DNA of 64,000 nt from Callaeas wilsoni (lineage: Eukaryota; Chordata; Aves; Passeriformes; Callaeidae): the NCBI GenBank assembly GCA_013398955.1, contig VWPU01000953.1:150382-214381 (forward strand), read 5' to 3'. Positions 1 through 13,790 of this stretch are shown piece after piece. The position numbers and the translations under genes are program-made. How positions within the stretch are numbered: the stretch's first letter is position 1; the number at the start of each line of letters is the position of its first letter. Below the pieces are notes generated by a model. That model saw only the letters and a list, made by a program, of their open reading frames with translations. It had not been told where the DNA came from and made no database searches.

Positions 1-705
1 TTAATCAAGTGGGGGTTTTGTTGGATCTCTTTCTGTTTGTTTTTTTGTTGTTTGAATAGGACCCTTCTACTCTGTCAAGCCCATTACATGCTGGTGTTAG
101 CATAGTTCAGCTCTTAAAAAGGTTTTAGAAGCAGCTAGCTAGTGAGCAGTTGCAAGAACACACAAAAAGCAGGGCCTGTACGTTTGCAGTTGCTGTTTGC
201 TTGGGGTTGAATATGCAAAAGTTTCCTTCTCTACAGCATTCAGCTGTCAGGCTCAGCACATGAGAACTCCAGTATGCTGAGCTGCTGCCATGACCGATGT
301 GGTGCTTAGTGCTGACGGCTCGCTGGAAGGCTGGTGAGCTCCAAGTTCTGCTTGTGCCGAAAGCAGGGGCTCACAAACCTTCACTCTGCCTTTCTGAATA
401 GCAACTGAATTCCTTCTGCCTCATAGACTAAAAGATACCAAGTACTAGCTGGAATTTACTATAGAGAGCTTTGACACTGAGATGAATTTACTGTCTCTGT
501 TCCTGAGGGTCACTCACTCCACACTGCATGTACCAACCACTGGGTTCAGAGGACAAATCACTCTGGATGTTCATTGCAATACACTTTACTACTCTCAACA
601 GAAAGATACAACAGTAAAGCAGATTTTCCCTAAGATGTATTAACTCTCTCCAAGCGGCTTTGATAGACAGGAACCCTGGTAACCATGAATATACAGCAAC
701 AGTTA

Positions 706-720
706 CAACACACACACACA
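706..720. repeat. Short (CA)n microsatellite
   Basis: An uninterrupted CA run of about seven units after a TTACAA lead-in. Confidence 0.85.
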
Positions 721-2090
721 TCCATTTAATAACTTTTTCTCATTTTGCTTTCCTTTATTTATGAGTTGGTAATCTAAATTTTATAATCTCTTTTGTTGAG
801 GGATGAGAAAATAAAGAGCCTTATACCACAGGAAAATAATCCATTATCAGATATAACCTTCCGGTAGCTTGCTATAGTGATGTTTTGCCCAGGCACTGAC
901 TACATTGACTGACTAAAGTTCCTATATCTACCATGTGGCAGAAAGAAAACCAGAACAAATGCAACAACATTTAATCAGAATATTTAAATAGGTCTGTATC
1001 AGGTAGGATAAAGATTACCAGTGTATTCTGAAGTATTAAGAGCCCTTCGTGATGACAACCTGCGAGTGCTCCAATTTTGTTTGTATTTTGAAAGCAAATC
1101 TTATGGGAAATGACATTCTGGCCTTCAGGCACTATACTGAATTCAGCTAATTAATAGGCTAAATTGATTTTTCTTCTTAAAGGATGCTTGTTTTGATTGA
1201 TTTGGAAGGAAAAAAGTGACATTGCTGATAGCATTAGAAGGGTTAGATTTTAACTTTGGGAGAGAAATACAGCGCAGTAATATACTGGAAAAAGCAGAGC
1301 TTTTCTTAAAAAGCTATGTTGAACGGTGTTTTTACTTAGATGGCACATCTGTTAAACATTTTTCAGAAGTTAGAAGCTTTTCTAAATCACAGTGGTAGCA
1401 GTAAAAAAGACCGATTCCAACAACAATTGAAGGATTCAGAACTGCTCCATTCATGTGTTGTTTCCTAGATAGGTGCACTGAAATGAAAAGTGATGTAATT
1501 GCCACTAAGCAGAAATCAGAAAAACCCTTTCTGCTTTGATATTTAGTTTCCTGATTAGAAACAAAATTAGACTCAGCTAATAAGAAATAGGCTGTTCAGT
1601 CTTTAACTGGTGTGCAAACAACTGATGCCTTTTACACAGTGCTGCTTAGGGTCACTCTTCAGTTTCATGAACACACAATTTCCCCCAGACTGTTTTCCCT
1701 TCCCAAAGCATGTGTATTAGCCAGAAAACTGTAAGAATACAGAAACTCTCATAGATTTGGATTTCGCAGATATCTATTAGAGAATATCTGTATTTGCTCT
1801 TTACACATACAGAACTGTATCCACATGAGAAGTCTATCAACCTACTGTGGGAGTCTTTCCCTGTCTCACTCCCAATACTTGTTCCGTAAGTTGGGAGAAA
1901 ACCAAAACTGACTGCTCTGAGCAACCTAATTTTGCTCTATGTATGTTCTATATTGCACTGCATTTCCAGGCAGTGCTTTAGTATGCCCTGCATACACTTT
2001 CTCACGGATAAAATGGGAAGATAAGAGTCTAGTGGCATTCCTGCAGAGACTAGAAGAACCAAAGAGAGCTTCTGGAATTGCAGAGAACCT

Positions 2091-2108
2091 ATTTATTTAT
2101 TTATTTAA
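2091..2108. repeat. Short (TTTA)n microsatellite
   Basis: About four tandem ATTT/TTTA units ending in TTTAAG. Confidence 0.8.
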
Positions 2109-5100
2109 GCTCCTGGATATACTCTCCAAGAAGTCACTGCATTAAACGTGACAGCAGAAAGAGATGATGGTTGCAAGAAGCATGAAAGGCAGTGTACAAC
2201 TTTACAGAACTTGCTGTTCTTCTTCCAGGCAGGAGTGAAGCTGCAGCTTCGTGAGGGGCAGAGGGAAGGAAGGACTAGACACAGGTAAGGAGCTCCTTAC
2301 TTGCACCCATCCCTCTGAACCACTGGGGCATGCCAGATATGCACCTGCTGTTCAACACTGCTGAGCTCCTGGGGAATGGGGCTGAAGCCCATGGACAGAC
2401 GATGTGCTGCAACAGCCCAATTTCCATCCCCGAATCAGCTTTCTGACCTTTCCCCACCCCTACATCAGCCTCAGCTTTGGCTTCACTACACATACTGTAA
2501 CTAATACAGGTCTTCCAATTATGGCCCTCCCTCCTGGCAATGCCAGGAAAATAGAAAGAATAACTCCTCTATGCTCTCCTGCATCTCACAATTTCCAGGG
2601 CTGCTGTTAACAGTGTCTGTATTAAACCCACGGTGGAGGCTTGTGGCTCTTGATTTACCATTTTCCATGCAAGGAGTGGCTGTATCCTGGCAGCTACCTT
2701 CTGTACCTGCTCTCTGCACCAAGAGGAACTGAGCCTCAGCCAGGGCCAGGAGCTGCTCTTCATGGAGAGGAAACTCTGGGAGGCTCCACAGCAGCACAAG
2801 TGAGCCACTGGGCTTTGCTTGCCCCCTGAAGCACAAATAAATTAAACCTCAAAACAAATGATTTCTCAGTCAGATGTCTTTTCTGCATTGTCACAATGTA
2901 TACAGAGGTATCTACTACAGAGATACTGGCTATTCTTATTTTAAAAGTTTCTTCCAACATACTTTCTATATTAAATGTTATTTGCTGAGGTGTAAGAAAT
3001 CACAACCAGCATTTCCAAACTGCTCCTGTGGAAATTATTTAATCCAAGTAAGACAGACACAGGAGTAGGTGAATGAGTAACAAAGACACTGATTGCATTC
3101 AAATACAGCAATCTGCAGATGGAAAATCAGAGTATACTACAATGTTCTCTGGAGCAAATAAATGTCAGCATTTTCAGTGAGATTACAGAGAGCCTGACTG
3201 GTATTCTCAAAGTGATTTGTATTGCTTTATCAACATGTATCTGTCCATGCATAGCAGGAAAAAAGTCATCATAGTGTTTCCAAATCAAAACAACCATACA
3301 GCTTCTACTCTCTTTGCCACTTAAAAAATAAAACAGAGAGATCTTTCCTCTCCTTGGTATATTGACTCAAGATAGAAGAGAATCTTCTGACTGAGATTGA
3401 TCTGGGAAACACATTTCAATAGAGATGCTGCCCCTCAGACACAAGGGATTACAAAAATATTCCTCATGCATACATTAGTCACTAGATAAAAAGAATTTGT
3501 AAAATCAATATAGTGAAAAAAAAACCAACAGAACACTTTCTAAAACAGATATTTTCTAATCCTCTAGCTATGCATACTCTTATTATTAAAAATGCTGAGC
3601 TACCTGCATGTACTCAGATGCACTGCCTGCATACCTCTTTGCAAACAAACTGCAATTATTTACTAACACTTCAGAAACTTTTTGATTCCAGACATAACAT
3701 CTTGAAAAAGGCAGGCTGCGTTCACAGAGAGCTCCTAAAAGTACTACATTATAAACAGTGAATTTACAGTACAAGTCTTTGAGAGGGAAGCAAGGCTTGC
3801 TCCAGTGCAGCCTCTGGGAAAAAATGATCAGGGTATCTATCATCCTAAATCCCTTCTTGTGCAAAGATCAAAAACTGCTCAGTCTTAGAAAGCATATCAC
3901 CCATGTCCTACCAAAGGCACCCTCCAAAACAGGTACTTCCTGTAACAGAGAGAAGCAAAGATTTCAGCAATCACTACTATTTACCCTGTGTTTAGTTACA
4001 GCAAGAATGACCAAATATTACAGTCCACACCAATACCGCAGGGACACGCCTAACTGGGGCTTAATGTAATCCTAAAGAATTTGCCAGTGAAATTTACTTG
4101 CCTTTACGATCTTCCAAGTTTGTCACTTTCTCCAGTTTTTGTTATGAAATTCTCTCAAACTACACAAAACCAAATCAAGTATTGAGATAAAAATCCCTTC
4201 AATTTTATGGAAATAAAGATGATTAAGAAGTTACATTTTATGCAAGCTTCCTCTTAAAACGAACAACCAAGTAAAAAAAAATTGATGGGGTAAAGTGCTT
4301 ATTGTCTAACAACCTAAAGTGTTCCATCTCTTTGTTCCACGTAAAACACAGTTCAGGACTTAGCCGATTCCTTTTTGAGCCAACAATTTTGAATGTTCAT
4401 TGGAGAAGACAAACATAAAAAGCATAACCCCGTTGAGTATGAACTTGCAGCTTAGTAACAGGCTTTGCAAGTTATCTATAAAGTCTCTGCTCTCCTCCAA
4501 AAGATCTTTTCTAAGATGTCTGGATATTTTGCCACTTTTCATTGTTGGTGAAATGGGGACCACAGGACAAAATAGAAACAAGTTATTATATTTTCATCTT
4601 TAGCAAAAATTTACAATGAGTCAGATCTAAAAATTGTATACAGAATGCCTTACTTAGGATACTCTAATTACGTTATATTGTATTCCTTCATGCTAATAAT
4701 GCCTGAAGTTAGGAACAGAAATGAGAGAAATACAAGCTGAGATTTCAACCATACAATGCTGTATTTACCAACTGCAATTAGTGAGTTTTCCTATTCTGCA
4801 GTTGCATTCTGCTGGCTTTTCAAATCCAGTGGATAATAAAAGACATAACCACAACCACCTGGTTACATATTCAAATTAATTCAATCCAGATATAAATAGC
4901 CTCCATGTAAAAACATGAATTCATAAACAGCTGAGAATTCAGTATCTTAGCTCACTGCTGGAATTAATTTCTTTTCAACAGACTGGTTGTCTAGAGAATA
5001 CCCGTAATGCAGTAAATGAAAACATGTGTGTCACTGCCAGCAGTGAGAATTCATGAAATTGTAACTGATGGATATTAAAAAACCAGATCTGTGATGGGAA

Positions 5101-6369
5101 ACCAATGGTTTGGCAGTCACTGGAACAAGAATGACAAAACTAAAGATTCTTGGGTTTGGCTGTATTTTCCTCTCACTTAAAAACGAAACCAATATTGTCT
5201 CATATGGAGGTCAATCAATGGGATATTTTCATAAAGAGATGTTTTAAAACCAGAAGATTCAGTCTTTTGTCCCATTGAAAAAAGGGGGTAACGGATAAAC
5301 TGTAAGAAAAAAGACTTGCCTATTCCTTTTATTAAAAATTTCAAGGCATTTTTAAAAATTACAGGAGCAGTGTGAGAATTTGTTATTACCCTCTTCTACA
5401 GATATCTCAAAAGAATTATATTTACATTTTCTTAACATTTTTTACAGTAAATTATTGGGGTACAGGGATACTGGATGCTTTACAAACACTTAACTTTTAA
5501 CAACTTTCCTGACCTTGCCAACAGCTGCTAATTGTATCAAGTTATACAGATAATTTGTCTTGGCTTTGCATTTGGGGTTCGCTTCCCTTGTTAAGGCATT
5601 TAACTATCATCTCCATTTCATAAAATTTTTTGACTGTCACAGTGCACCTGCCAATCAACAATTTGAGTATGTAGATGCCAGCAGGTACCAAATTGAAACA
5701 GAAGAATCTGGCTACAGAGAGAGAATGCAGAACAGCACAATAGCTGCTGATGCCAGCAATGGTTCTGCTTGCATTCAAAACAGCAACTGCTGCCTGGTTT
5801 AGTAGGTCAAGGTTAATGTGACAGAAATAATCAATGAAGTTTGTAACTCAATGTTTCTCACTTACTAAAACAAAAATCTTGGACCTGAGCTATTTTGGAC
5901 TCTCTCGGAAAAGAATTTCTGCAATGGAGGACACTTACATCCCTCTGTAGTGCTATGTTCTTGCAAGCTTGGGGAGAGGCAAAAAAAAGACAAAGGCACA
6001 TTAAACATAGTGGGTCTGAGTAAATGTTATGATTAATCAGAGACAGTTTATTGAATAAAAGCATCCCAAACAAATGGCACATGAGATAAACTCAAGCTTA
6101 GTATAGCTCTAGGGAAAAACGTCCTAACCAAGGCTAGTATCTATTTATCAAAAGGTTTTGTAGCTTATGAAGCCTCATCCCAGAGGATTACACTAATGCT
6201 TCCAGATATCTTTTAACTGTTAGAAAAAAATGCACATGCTTAATCTTCGGCAAGGAACTCTGCTAAAACAACCACAATTTCTCAAATTAGAGAAAACAGT
6301 TATTTTGTGATTACTGCACTCTGCTTCATGTGGGGCCCTGCAGAGTGACGGCTGGTACAGCCATCAACC

Positions 6370-6570
6370 ACCTAGGAATGGTGAGGGTGACCAAGCACTG
6401 GTACAGGCTGCCCACAGAGGCTGAGGAGTCCCCATCCCTGGAGCTTTCCAAAAGCCATCTGGATGTGGTCCTGGGCAAGTTGTTCGGGGTGGCCTTGCTT
6501 GAGAAGGAAGGTTGGACCAGATGACACCAAGTCCCTTCCAATCTCTGATCTTCCAGTCTCTAATTCTATT
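6370..6570 (+). mobile_element. CR1 LINE 3'-end fragment
   Basis: The order of motifs is that of a CR1 3' end: GGTGAGGGTGACCAAGCACTGG, then CAGGCTGCCCACAGAGGCTG, CCCCATCCCTGGAGCTTTCC, GGTTGGACCAGATGACACC and AGTCCCTTCCAATCTCTG, ending in an ATTCTATT octamer. It is 5'-truncated, as most CR1 copies are, and diverged. Similarity may start earlier, around 6325. Confidence 0.9.
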
Positions 6571-6699
6571 CATATACTAAAAATACACCATAATGTCATT
6601 TACTGACAGACACATACTCTCTCACTTTCTCTTTAAATAGTGTATTAATACAACTGTTTGACTGATATAAAATCCAACTACTTCTGCTCAAAAGAAGCG

Positions 6700-7252
6700 T
6701 GAACAGCAATTTGAGGGAGGTGATTCTCCCCCTTAACTCTACTCTTGTGAGACCTCACAAGGAGCACCGCATCCAGCTCTGGGGTCCCAGCACAGAAGGG
6801 ACAGGGACCTACTAGGCGGAGTACAGAGGAGATGACCAGAAGCTGAAGCATCTCTCCTATGAGGACAAACAGCTGAGAGAGGTGGGGTTGTTCAGCCTGG
6901 AGAAGACAAGGCAGAACTTGGAGCAGCCTTCCACTAAGTAAAGGGAGCCTGAAAGAAGGCTGGAGAGGGACTTTTTACAAGGGCATGTAGTCATAGGAGA
7001 AGGGGGGATGGCTTTAAACTGAAAGGCAGTAGATTTACATTTTATATTAGGAAGAACTTCTTTACTGTGAGGGTGGTGAGGCACTGGCACAGGTCGCCCA
7101 GAGAAGTTGTGGATGCCCCATCCCTGGAAGTGATCAAGGCCAGGTTGGATGGGGCTTTGAGCAACCTTGTCTAGTGAAAGGTGTCCCCCTCAAGGAAGGG
7201 AGAGTGGAACTAGATGATCTTTAAGATCCCTTTCAACTCAAACCATTCTATG
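6700..7252 (+). mobile_element. CR1 LINE fragment, longer 3' portion
   Basis: This copy extends further 5' than its neighbour. It runs from the CR1 segment around CATCTCTCCTATGAGGAC and GGGGTTGTTCAGCCTGGAG, through GGGACTTTTTACAAGGGCAT, TATTAGGAAGAACTTCTTTA and TGCCCCATCCCTGGAAGTG, to GAACTAGATGATCTTTAAG, AACCATTCTATG and the 3' terminus. It has no intact reading frame. It lies on the same strand as the copy at 6370-6570, about 130 bp downstream. Confidence 0.95.
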
Positions 7253-10200
7253 CTCAGTGATCTGGAATTCAAAACAGGTTACCTAACTGTAGGAGAAAGA
7301 TGAGACATTTTCATAACTGTCAAGTTTATTCTGCCTATTAACTGTATTCTTTTAATGCAACTTGAAGAGTCAGATTTGTTGCAGAAGTCTACAGCAAAGC
7401 TACCTCCCTCTTGAAAACAATCAAGAGTTTTAGCTCCTGCACTCAGTAATGAGTGCTTCCTCATGTCTGTGACTTCCTCTGCCCCCATGCAAAGGGGAAA
7501 AAATAGACTAAGGCCAAGATTCTTCTCTCTGCTCTTGAGCTTTTCCCATGTGGTTAGCAAGAGTTTGTGACAAACTGGCAGAACATTCTTGCTCCGCTTC
7601 AAGTAGCTGTCCTCTTGTGAGAAAGTGCCATTGTACAAAAGAAGAGACGGAACTGGGATTCCTGGTTAATTTCCTTTTTCAGCTGGGGACATTAGAAGTC
7701 TGACAACACAGGGAGTAAAAAAAAAATGCAGGAGAGAGAGACATTTAAGTGCTCCCAACACTTGGACCAGAAGTCAAAATAAGCAACTAAAGCTTCCTAT
7801 TTTCTTCTTCCAAATGAAACTAGAGGTAATTTTTTTAAAGGTAACCTCTCTCATTGTATCTGATTCTTCAATGTATGACAAATTCTTTAAAATGTTTTCC
7901 TTATCGTAGATGACATACAGATTACTCAGCAACAAATTACTGATCAAATTTTACAACTATATTGGTCTTCTTGGAAGCAAAACTACAAAACAGCTACAGA
8001 TTTTTAAAAAATTGAATAAGCAATCGATACCCTGCTGAACAGGATACTGAGGTCTTTATGATGCAGTACCTGTTTCAGAGAGCAGTAAATGCACGTGTTT
8101 TGAATGGCCCCTCTGCTACTGCAGCTGCTTTCTTACAACTGGGATTTCAACCCTTATGTTTATGCTAAGGTAAGATTAGCAGTGGTATGTATTCCTCCTT
8201 CCCTCTTTTCCCCTTTCACACATACAAGGCTTTGAAGCCTCAAGCAGTTGCAAGTCTAAAAACAAGGACTGAAATTCCTTCAGCTTGCTAAGAGAAACCT
8301 GAGATGTACCCATTGCCTCTTCTCTGAACAACTGAAAAAGCACAATGAATTCCCAACCCTCCTTTCAGCCTTTGCCTGAGGGGCTCTACGAGCAGCTGAA
8401 GCAGGTCTGCAAGCTGCAAAATAAACCTGCAAGCAAAGACTACCCAGTATGCTTGACAAGAAGTCAGAGTTACATTCAACATCTCAATTAGTTACATCTA
8501 CATCATGCATCTACATTTATATATAAAGTGTTCCCATATTTTTAATTACTTTCAACATGACTACGATTGCTGCTAATCAAAGTTAAGGAAAAAACAGACT
8601 TCAGATGAATGTACAACACAGTTCACACAGTTCTGTAAGGTGTTTAAGGCAGACTGGTTATTTGCATCAAATGGTGCCAGATAACCTTTAATTTTGTGAA
8701 GTGGACAGTAAGATAGCACTAAAGCCAGCACATATTATAATAACCTGTAATCTTAAACTGGAGGTGTAACAAGTTTGTTTGGAGGTCAACAGAATGTGGT
8801 GTTTGGTTGTTTTTTTTTTAATTAACACATATGATTCACTGTGAACAAAGGAATCAGAGCTTACTTTAATTTTGCCAGTTTGGGAAGGGAGAGTAAACTG
8901 ACACCAGCATTCAAGTGTTTTTTCCAACTCTACCCGTGAGATCAATCAAAAGTAAATTAGGAGAAAGCAATTCAGAGCAGTATTTCCTGCCTTTTGAAAG
9001 GTCAGTCCAGACCATGTGAATATTTAGTTATCTTCATAAATGATGACCTGGATCTTGGATATCAAAGGTTAGTATGACCGTGTATTCAAAGAACCGTATA
9101 ATCTGAATGCATGTTTGTAATGCATGTTGAACCTCTACGATGTTTGTTTCAAATACCTTCTAAGCACACAAAACTGCATCACCAAAAATCCACACAGGCC
9201 TCAGTAGTTATTGTTAATATCTTTATCTTCAGCAATCATGGAAAAACTGAGAGAAGGTCTGTTCCAAAATACAGTGGAGGTCACCGAAGAGCATTTACAA
9301 ACACAGAACCCAGATTTGATCTGTCCTCTGAGTCTATATAAGAGGTCAGAATTCCTTCATTAAATTACCAAAAACATCTCCTGGACCACCAGTTTCAGTG
9401 CTTAAAGGAGAAGCTTCACTTATCAGTCAATGGAGCATCCACACAGCATTTCCTGGGAGACTTCATTAGAGGAAGCATACGAGGAAGAACAGGCTATAAA
9501 ATAATGACCTGAGGCTTGTTTTGTGCAAATACTTGTACCTCAGCATATTGGGTCATCCACACCCAAAATACACACCTATTTCTGTTCTAATTGGTTGTGC
9601 CTTAAGGCTGTTTTCACCTGCTTGCTTTTTGTAAATGGATGATTGACTGGATTGTGTCTCATGTTATTTCAAAACTTGGCTTAAGGAAATGGTGAGCACT
9701 GTTCCTGTGTTCTCTCTTTTCCGAACTTGTTAATTTTAACATGAATTCCTTTCTTTTCAACTATCTTTTTTGGTGACCCACATAGACATCTTGACTTGAG
9801 CTGACTTACTAGGACAAGAAAGGACAATCAAATCATGTCCAGACGCCAGATTTTGTAGAACTGTCACAGCACTATTCTAACCAACGAGACACCACCATTC
9901 CACGTGCTGTTTCAAGTGGAACAAACACTGGTGTAGTTACTTCACTTGCTTGCGACCCTTAAGTAACCACATTCTTAAGCTACCCCAAAGCATGGAGGCT
10001 CTTGGGTGGTAATTATTCATATTAGAATCAGCCCTTTACCACTTTCCAGTTGGTGGCCTGGGCAGACTTGAAATGTGTGCTTTCTTCTCTTATTTTTTTG
10101 GTTAACAGCCCACCTAGTTAAAATACTTCAAGAGTCTGTGCCTCTACTCTTCCCCGGCAAGCTCGGCAGGCGCTCTGCCAACTCCTCCTTTTCAGTTGTG

Positions 10201-11784
10201 AGGGAGAACAAGAATATCCTGCTGCAGCAGCCAGCTGGCTACCTTCTCCTGTCAAGGACTTAATATACTTCCATAAAGTATTCAGTTGTTGCTGGATGAG
10301 AGACAGAGTGCTCTATAGTGCCTTCTTCAAACAGTCCTCCTCCTTGACTAGCACAGACTGAATGGATGAAAGAACCATATGCAAAGAAACAGGAATGAGG
10401 GTACAAACACAGCCTTCATTCTTCGGATAATCAAAAGTCACCTAATTCATCTTAACCTTTAAGCCAAACATTTTCTCTCCAGGACAAAGGCTCACCAGAC
10501 AAAAGTTCAGGCAAACTTGAAAAACCTTCAAGCTACTTACAAATTTTATTGTCTTCTCATCATACTTAGCTCAAGTTTGGCTCAATAAAAGCTTTCTTGT
10601 ATCAAGGGTGAAAACATTTCCATTCTCCTAAAAAGAGTGGTTTTCTTGCAAAGATTTCCAATTTTGTTTTAAACATGAATATTCCCTTTCAATGTCTCTA
10701 TCTCAAACACTGCATCACTGAGAAAGTGAAAATGAAAGCGTGGAAGAGTAAGTAGGACTTGCCAATTCTTACCTTATTTTCTTCAGGAATAACAAATTCA
10801 GTTAGCACTGGAACTTCTGTTGCCATGGCAGCAGGAAGCCTACCTTTCCAGTAATTTGGAATTACCTTGTTGGTCATTTAAGTCAGATGCTGGAAAACTT
10901 GCTCCACCTACTCACTCTTGCCTCATTTCCCAGCCCTTCTAGAGACAGCCTGTCCTACAGGTGCCAGACTGCACCCTCCTCCCTCTTCTGCCCAAGGGTC
11001 AGCACTCACACAGCAAGCAATACTCAGCATCCTACGGCAGCTCTTCCCTGGCAGCTGGCAACAGGCTGAAATAAGGGCAGGAGCCTAGGAAATGAGAAGT
11101 TGAGCCCTGGAATGGGTAAAAGGGGCCAGGAGAGCCACAGGGCTCCTGCTGTGGTGTGAAGATGGGGGCAGCAGAGAGGGGTAATGAACAGATGTGAAGC
11201 CAAGTAGATTAACTCGCTCGAGCAGCTGTGGCAGGAAGTGCCTGGTGGGAACAGAAATCCCCCAATCTTTCTCCATTCTGAGAACTCAAAACATTAAACT
11301 GCCTCTCAAACAAACAGGTTCCAAAATTAAAACAACCCCAAATCACTCTTTTGTCGATCACTTGCATTTTCAGAAGCCTGAGTTTCTTTTTAAACTGCTG
11401 CAGCTTGCAATATTTAAAAGCATGGAACTGACATAAGCTGGTTTACACCACTTTACTGCTAAATTTACCACTTAGATTTCACTTTGGAAGTCAAGTGTCC
11501 ACTGTCTTGGGATATGTGAAATGGCCTGTGCTGAGTTGCTTACTTTGGGTATTTTTAATGAAGGTATTTTTTTCACTCAAATAAATTTTAGACTATTGCA
11601 GTTTGGATTCAATGTGTTTCTTAAAAGACCATTCTCCTGACATCAATATTGATAATGCCAAAAATAATTAACAGATTGGTCCCTTTCTGCCCTTACAGAA
11701 CATGGAGAGAAAGGAGCAGGCAGTTAGGTTATGGCTCCACACACAACTTTATGGCTCTAATATGCAACTGTGCCTTAGCGGAAT

Positions 11785-12000
11785 CTAAGGTACAGCTTTT
11801 AGTTCAAATTAATCATATTAATGTAACAGACTTGCAGTTTGCAGTAATTTTTTAAGAGATGCATCACTAACCTTCTGCTGTATGTAAGCATCGACAGGCG
11901 GCAATTAAAAAGAGAAGCAAGTGAGGGGTTCTGCTTCCAATTCTGACAGACTGCACTGTGCAATCACTATTAATTTCTAGTGCTCTTCCTTTATGTGACT
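11785..12000. promoter_or_regulatory. Possible conserved non-coding element
   Basis: The block is free of simple repeats and rich in transcription-factor-like words: TTAATCATATTAATG, GCAATTAAAAAG and CACTATTAATTTC, all homeodomain-type cores. It ends just before a poly-A run. This is a composition-based guess; no alignment was possible. Confidence 0.25.
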
Positions 12001-12063
12001 GTATTTTGCTGTGATGTTTAAGACACAAAAGCACCAGATCTCCAGAGTTTTAAGAACAGACAC

Positions 12064-12079
12064 AAAAAAAAAAAAAAAA
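12064..12079. repeat. Poly-A tract
   Basis: Sixteen consecutive A on the plus strand. The sequence to its left shows no recognisable retrocopy or SINE, so it is probably a simple homopolymer. Confidence 0.85.
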
Positions 12080-13603
12080 TTAATTCCGCTAAGTTAGAGA
12101 TTTATACAAGTCCAGCACAATGCTTTCCCCCTACTTTTAGTGAGCTTTCTTATACTTCTGCATCTTCAGAGGTTCCTTTTTCCCACTTATCCTACCCTTT
12201 CTCCATCACTCTCTTGTCTGCACTTGATCTGTCACTAAAGCAGATTTGCCCTTCCCTAAACAAATCCATCTTCTTCACCTAACCCTCTTCTAGTCAATCA
12301 CCAAAACACAATCATCACAGATAATAATAACTGGCCCATTTCTGTGATGGAGTTTAAACAGAATAGCTCAAACCTTACAAAGCTGAGATCAGTATTACTT
12401 AATCAATTTAGAGGAAGCAGAAGAAGAAGCAAACTGCTAGAACTTTCCATCAAAGAAAGATTGTGGAGGTAGGAGGCATCAGGAGATCCAAAAGGGTTTC
12501 TATGTCTCCACGAAATGATTTTATCAGAGAGGGTCAGGGAAATAGAAAAAATGCAAGAAGAAAACAAAGCCAACAAGCTTACTATCTGTCATGTTAGAAG
12601 ATGTTGCCACATCTTCAGCTGTACTCCAGGGCTATCCTCAGAGATGTAATTTTATCCTTACAGTTCCTAGCTGTATCCTCACAGCTGCAAATAAAAGAGA
12701 GCGAGGGAGCAACCCCAACCCAATGACCAGAAACGAACACACTGACTCACAGGTCGAGATGAGTCCTCGCTCAAAGCTAGCCGTATCTCAGACAGCTCTC
12801 CTCAGAGCAGCCTAAAACACAGCCAGAAACCCAGCTAACAACTAAGGAACACGGCAAATCATGGGCCTTGGGCCCCAGCTCATTCTCTGGTCCTCTTAGA
12901 CATCAGTAAAGGAATGCAAAAGAAACCCACTCCTGGACTGAAGCCTGAAAGTGAAGGCAAAGACGTTCTCTTTACAGAAAGGGCTCCACTTGTTGTTATA
13001 GTGCTTTTCAGCAAATAACAAATAACTCTGTACAATTGTGACGGAAGAAGAAGAGTTAAAAACAGCTTATACGCTGAGGTACAGGGCTATATACATACCC
13101 AAGCATTTAATGTCCCAGTGCAGTGGTTTTCAGCTGATGGCAGCAAGTGCCCAGGAATTCATGCATCATTTCTACAGGAAGTGAGTTCATTCATGTAGTA
13201 TGGCCTTCCACATGCATGACCTTTTCAAAGGAATTTGCACCACCACTGGCCCGTCTTTTGGGGCCTTCCAATGCCCCCAGAGGAAAACAGCGATAATTGG
13301 TGACACTCGTTCACCTTGGAAATATTAATGTGAGGATCTGATGGCTACAAAGGACAGATGGATTACCTATGATACTGAGATATCTTCAAGAGAGGAGGAC
13401 AAGATATTTATCTACAGAAATAATCATAATTCACAATCAAATTAGCTAGGTATCTTCTGTTAAAATGTCTGGCTAATTTGAAACTTAAACATTAAAACCT
13501 AAGCTACCAACAGATTCAAAGAAATCAGTTTGTGTTAATTATTTTAGTTATTTAATCCTTTCATGCTACTTTATTGTCAGGTGAACAAGCTTCATTTTCA
13601 AGT

Positions 13604-13616
13604 GGCTACTGTAGCC
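13604..13616. repeat. Perfect short palindrome, GGCTAC-T-GTAGCC
   Basis: Six-base arms around one central T. The left arm is part of AGTGGCTACTG, which recurs directly 17 bases on (ending at 13627), so the site holds a short direct repeat overlapping an inverted one. Confidence 0.7.
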
Positions 13617-13750
13617 AGTGGCTACTGAATTAATTCTGAGTGCTGAAGGAGTTAACCTTCCGTTTAACTCTCAGTAAAACACTACCACTCAGGTTGAGGA
13701 CTTGAGCTCTGTTTTTTTTTCTTCCCCCACAGCATCCTAAATAAAAGCTC

Positions 13751-13790
13751 CAAACAAAACAAAACAAAACAAAACAAAACAAAACAAAAA
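13751..13790. repeat. (AAAAC)n microsatellite
   Basis: About seven to eight near-perfect pentamer units, starting with one CAAA variant and ending in an A run. It is likely length-variable. Confidence 0.92.

Larger units (their letters stand above)
1..6369. other. Intron 2 sequence without recognised gene
   Basis: AT-rich non-coding DNA. It contains a short CA run at 706-720 and a TTTA run at 2091-2108. The longest open frames are about 105 codons, have no recognisable protein character, and overlap one another on both strands. The stretch 4960-5145 is compact and free of simple repeats and could be conserved, but that is only an impression. Confidence 0.5.

Noticed and set aside
12064..12079. 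Poly-A run as the tail of a processed pseudogene
   Set aside because: No coding or SINE-like sequence is recognisable upstream and no flanking duplication was seen.
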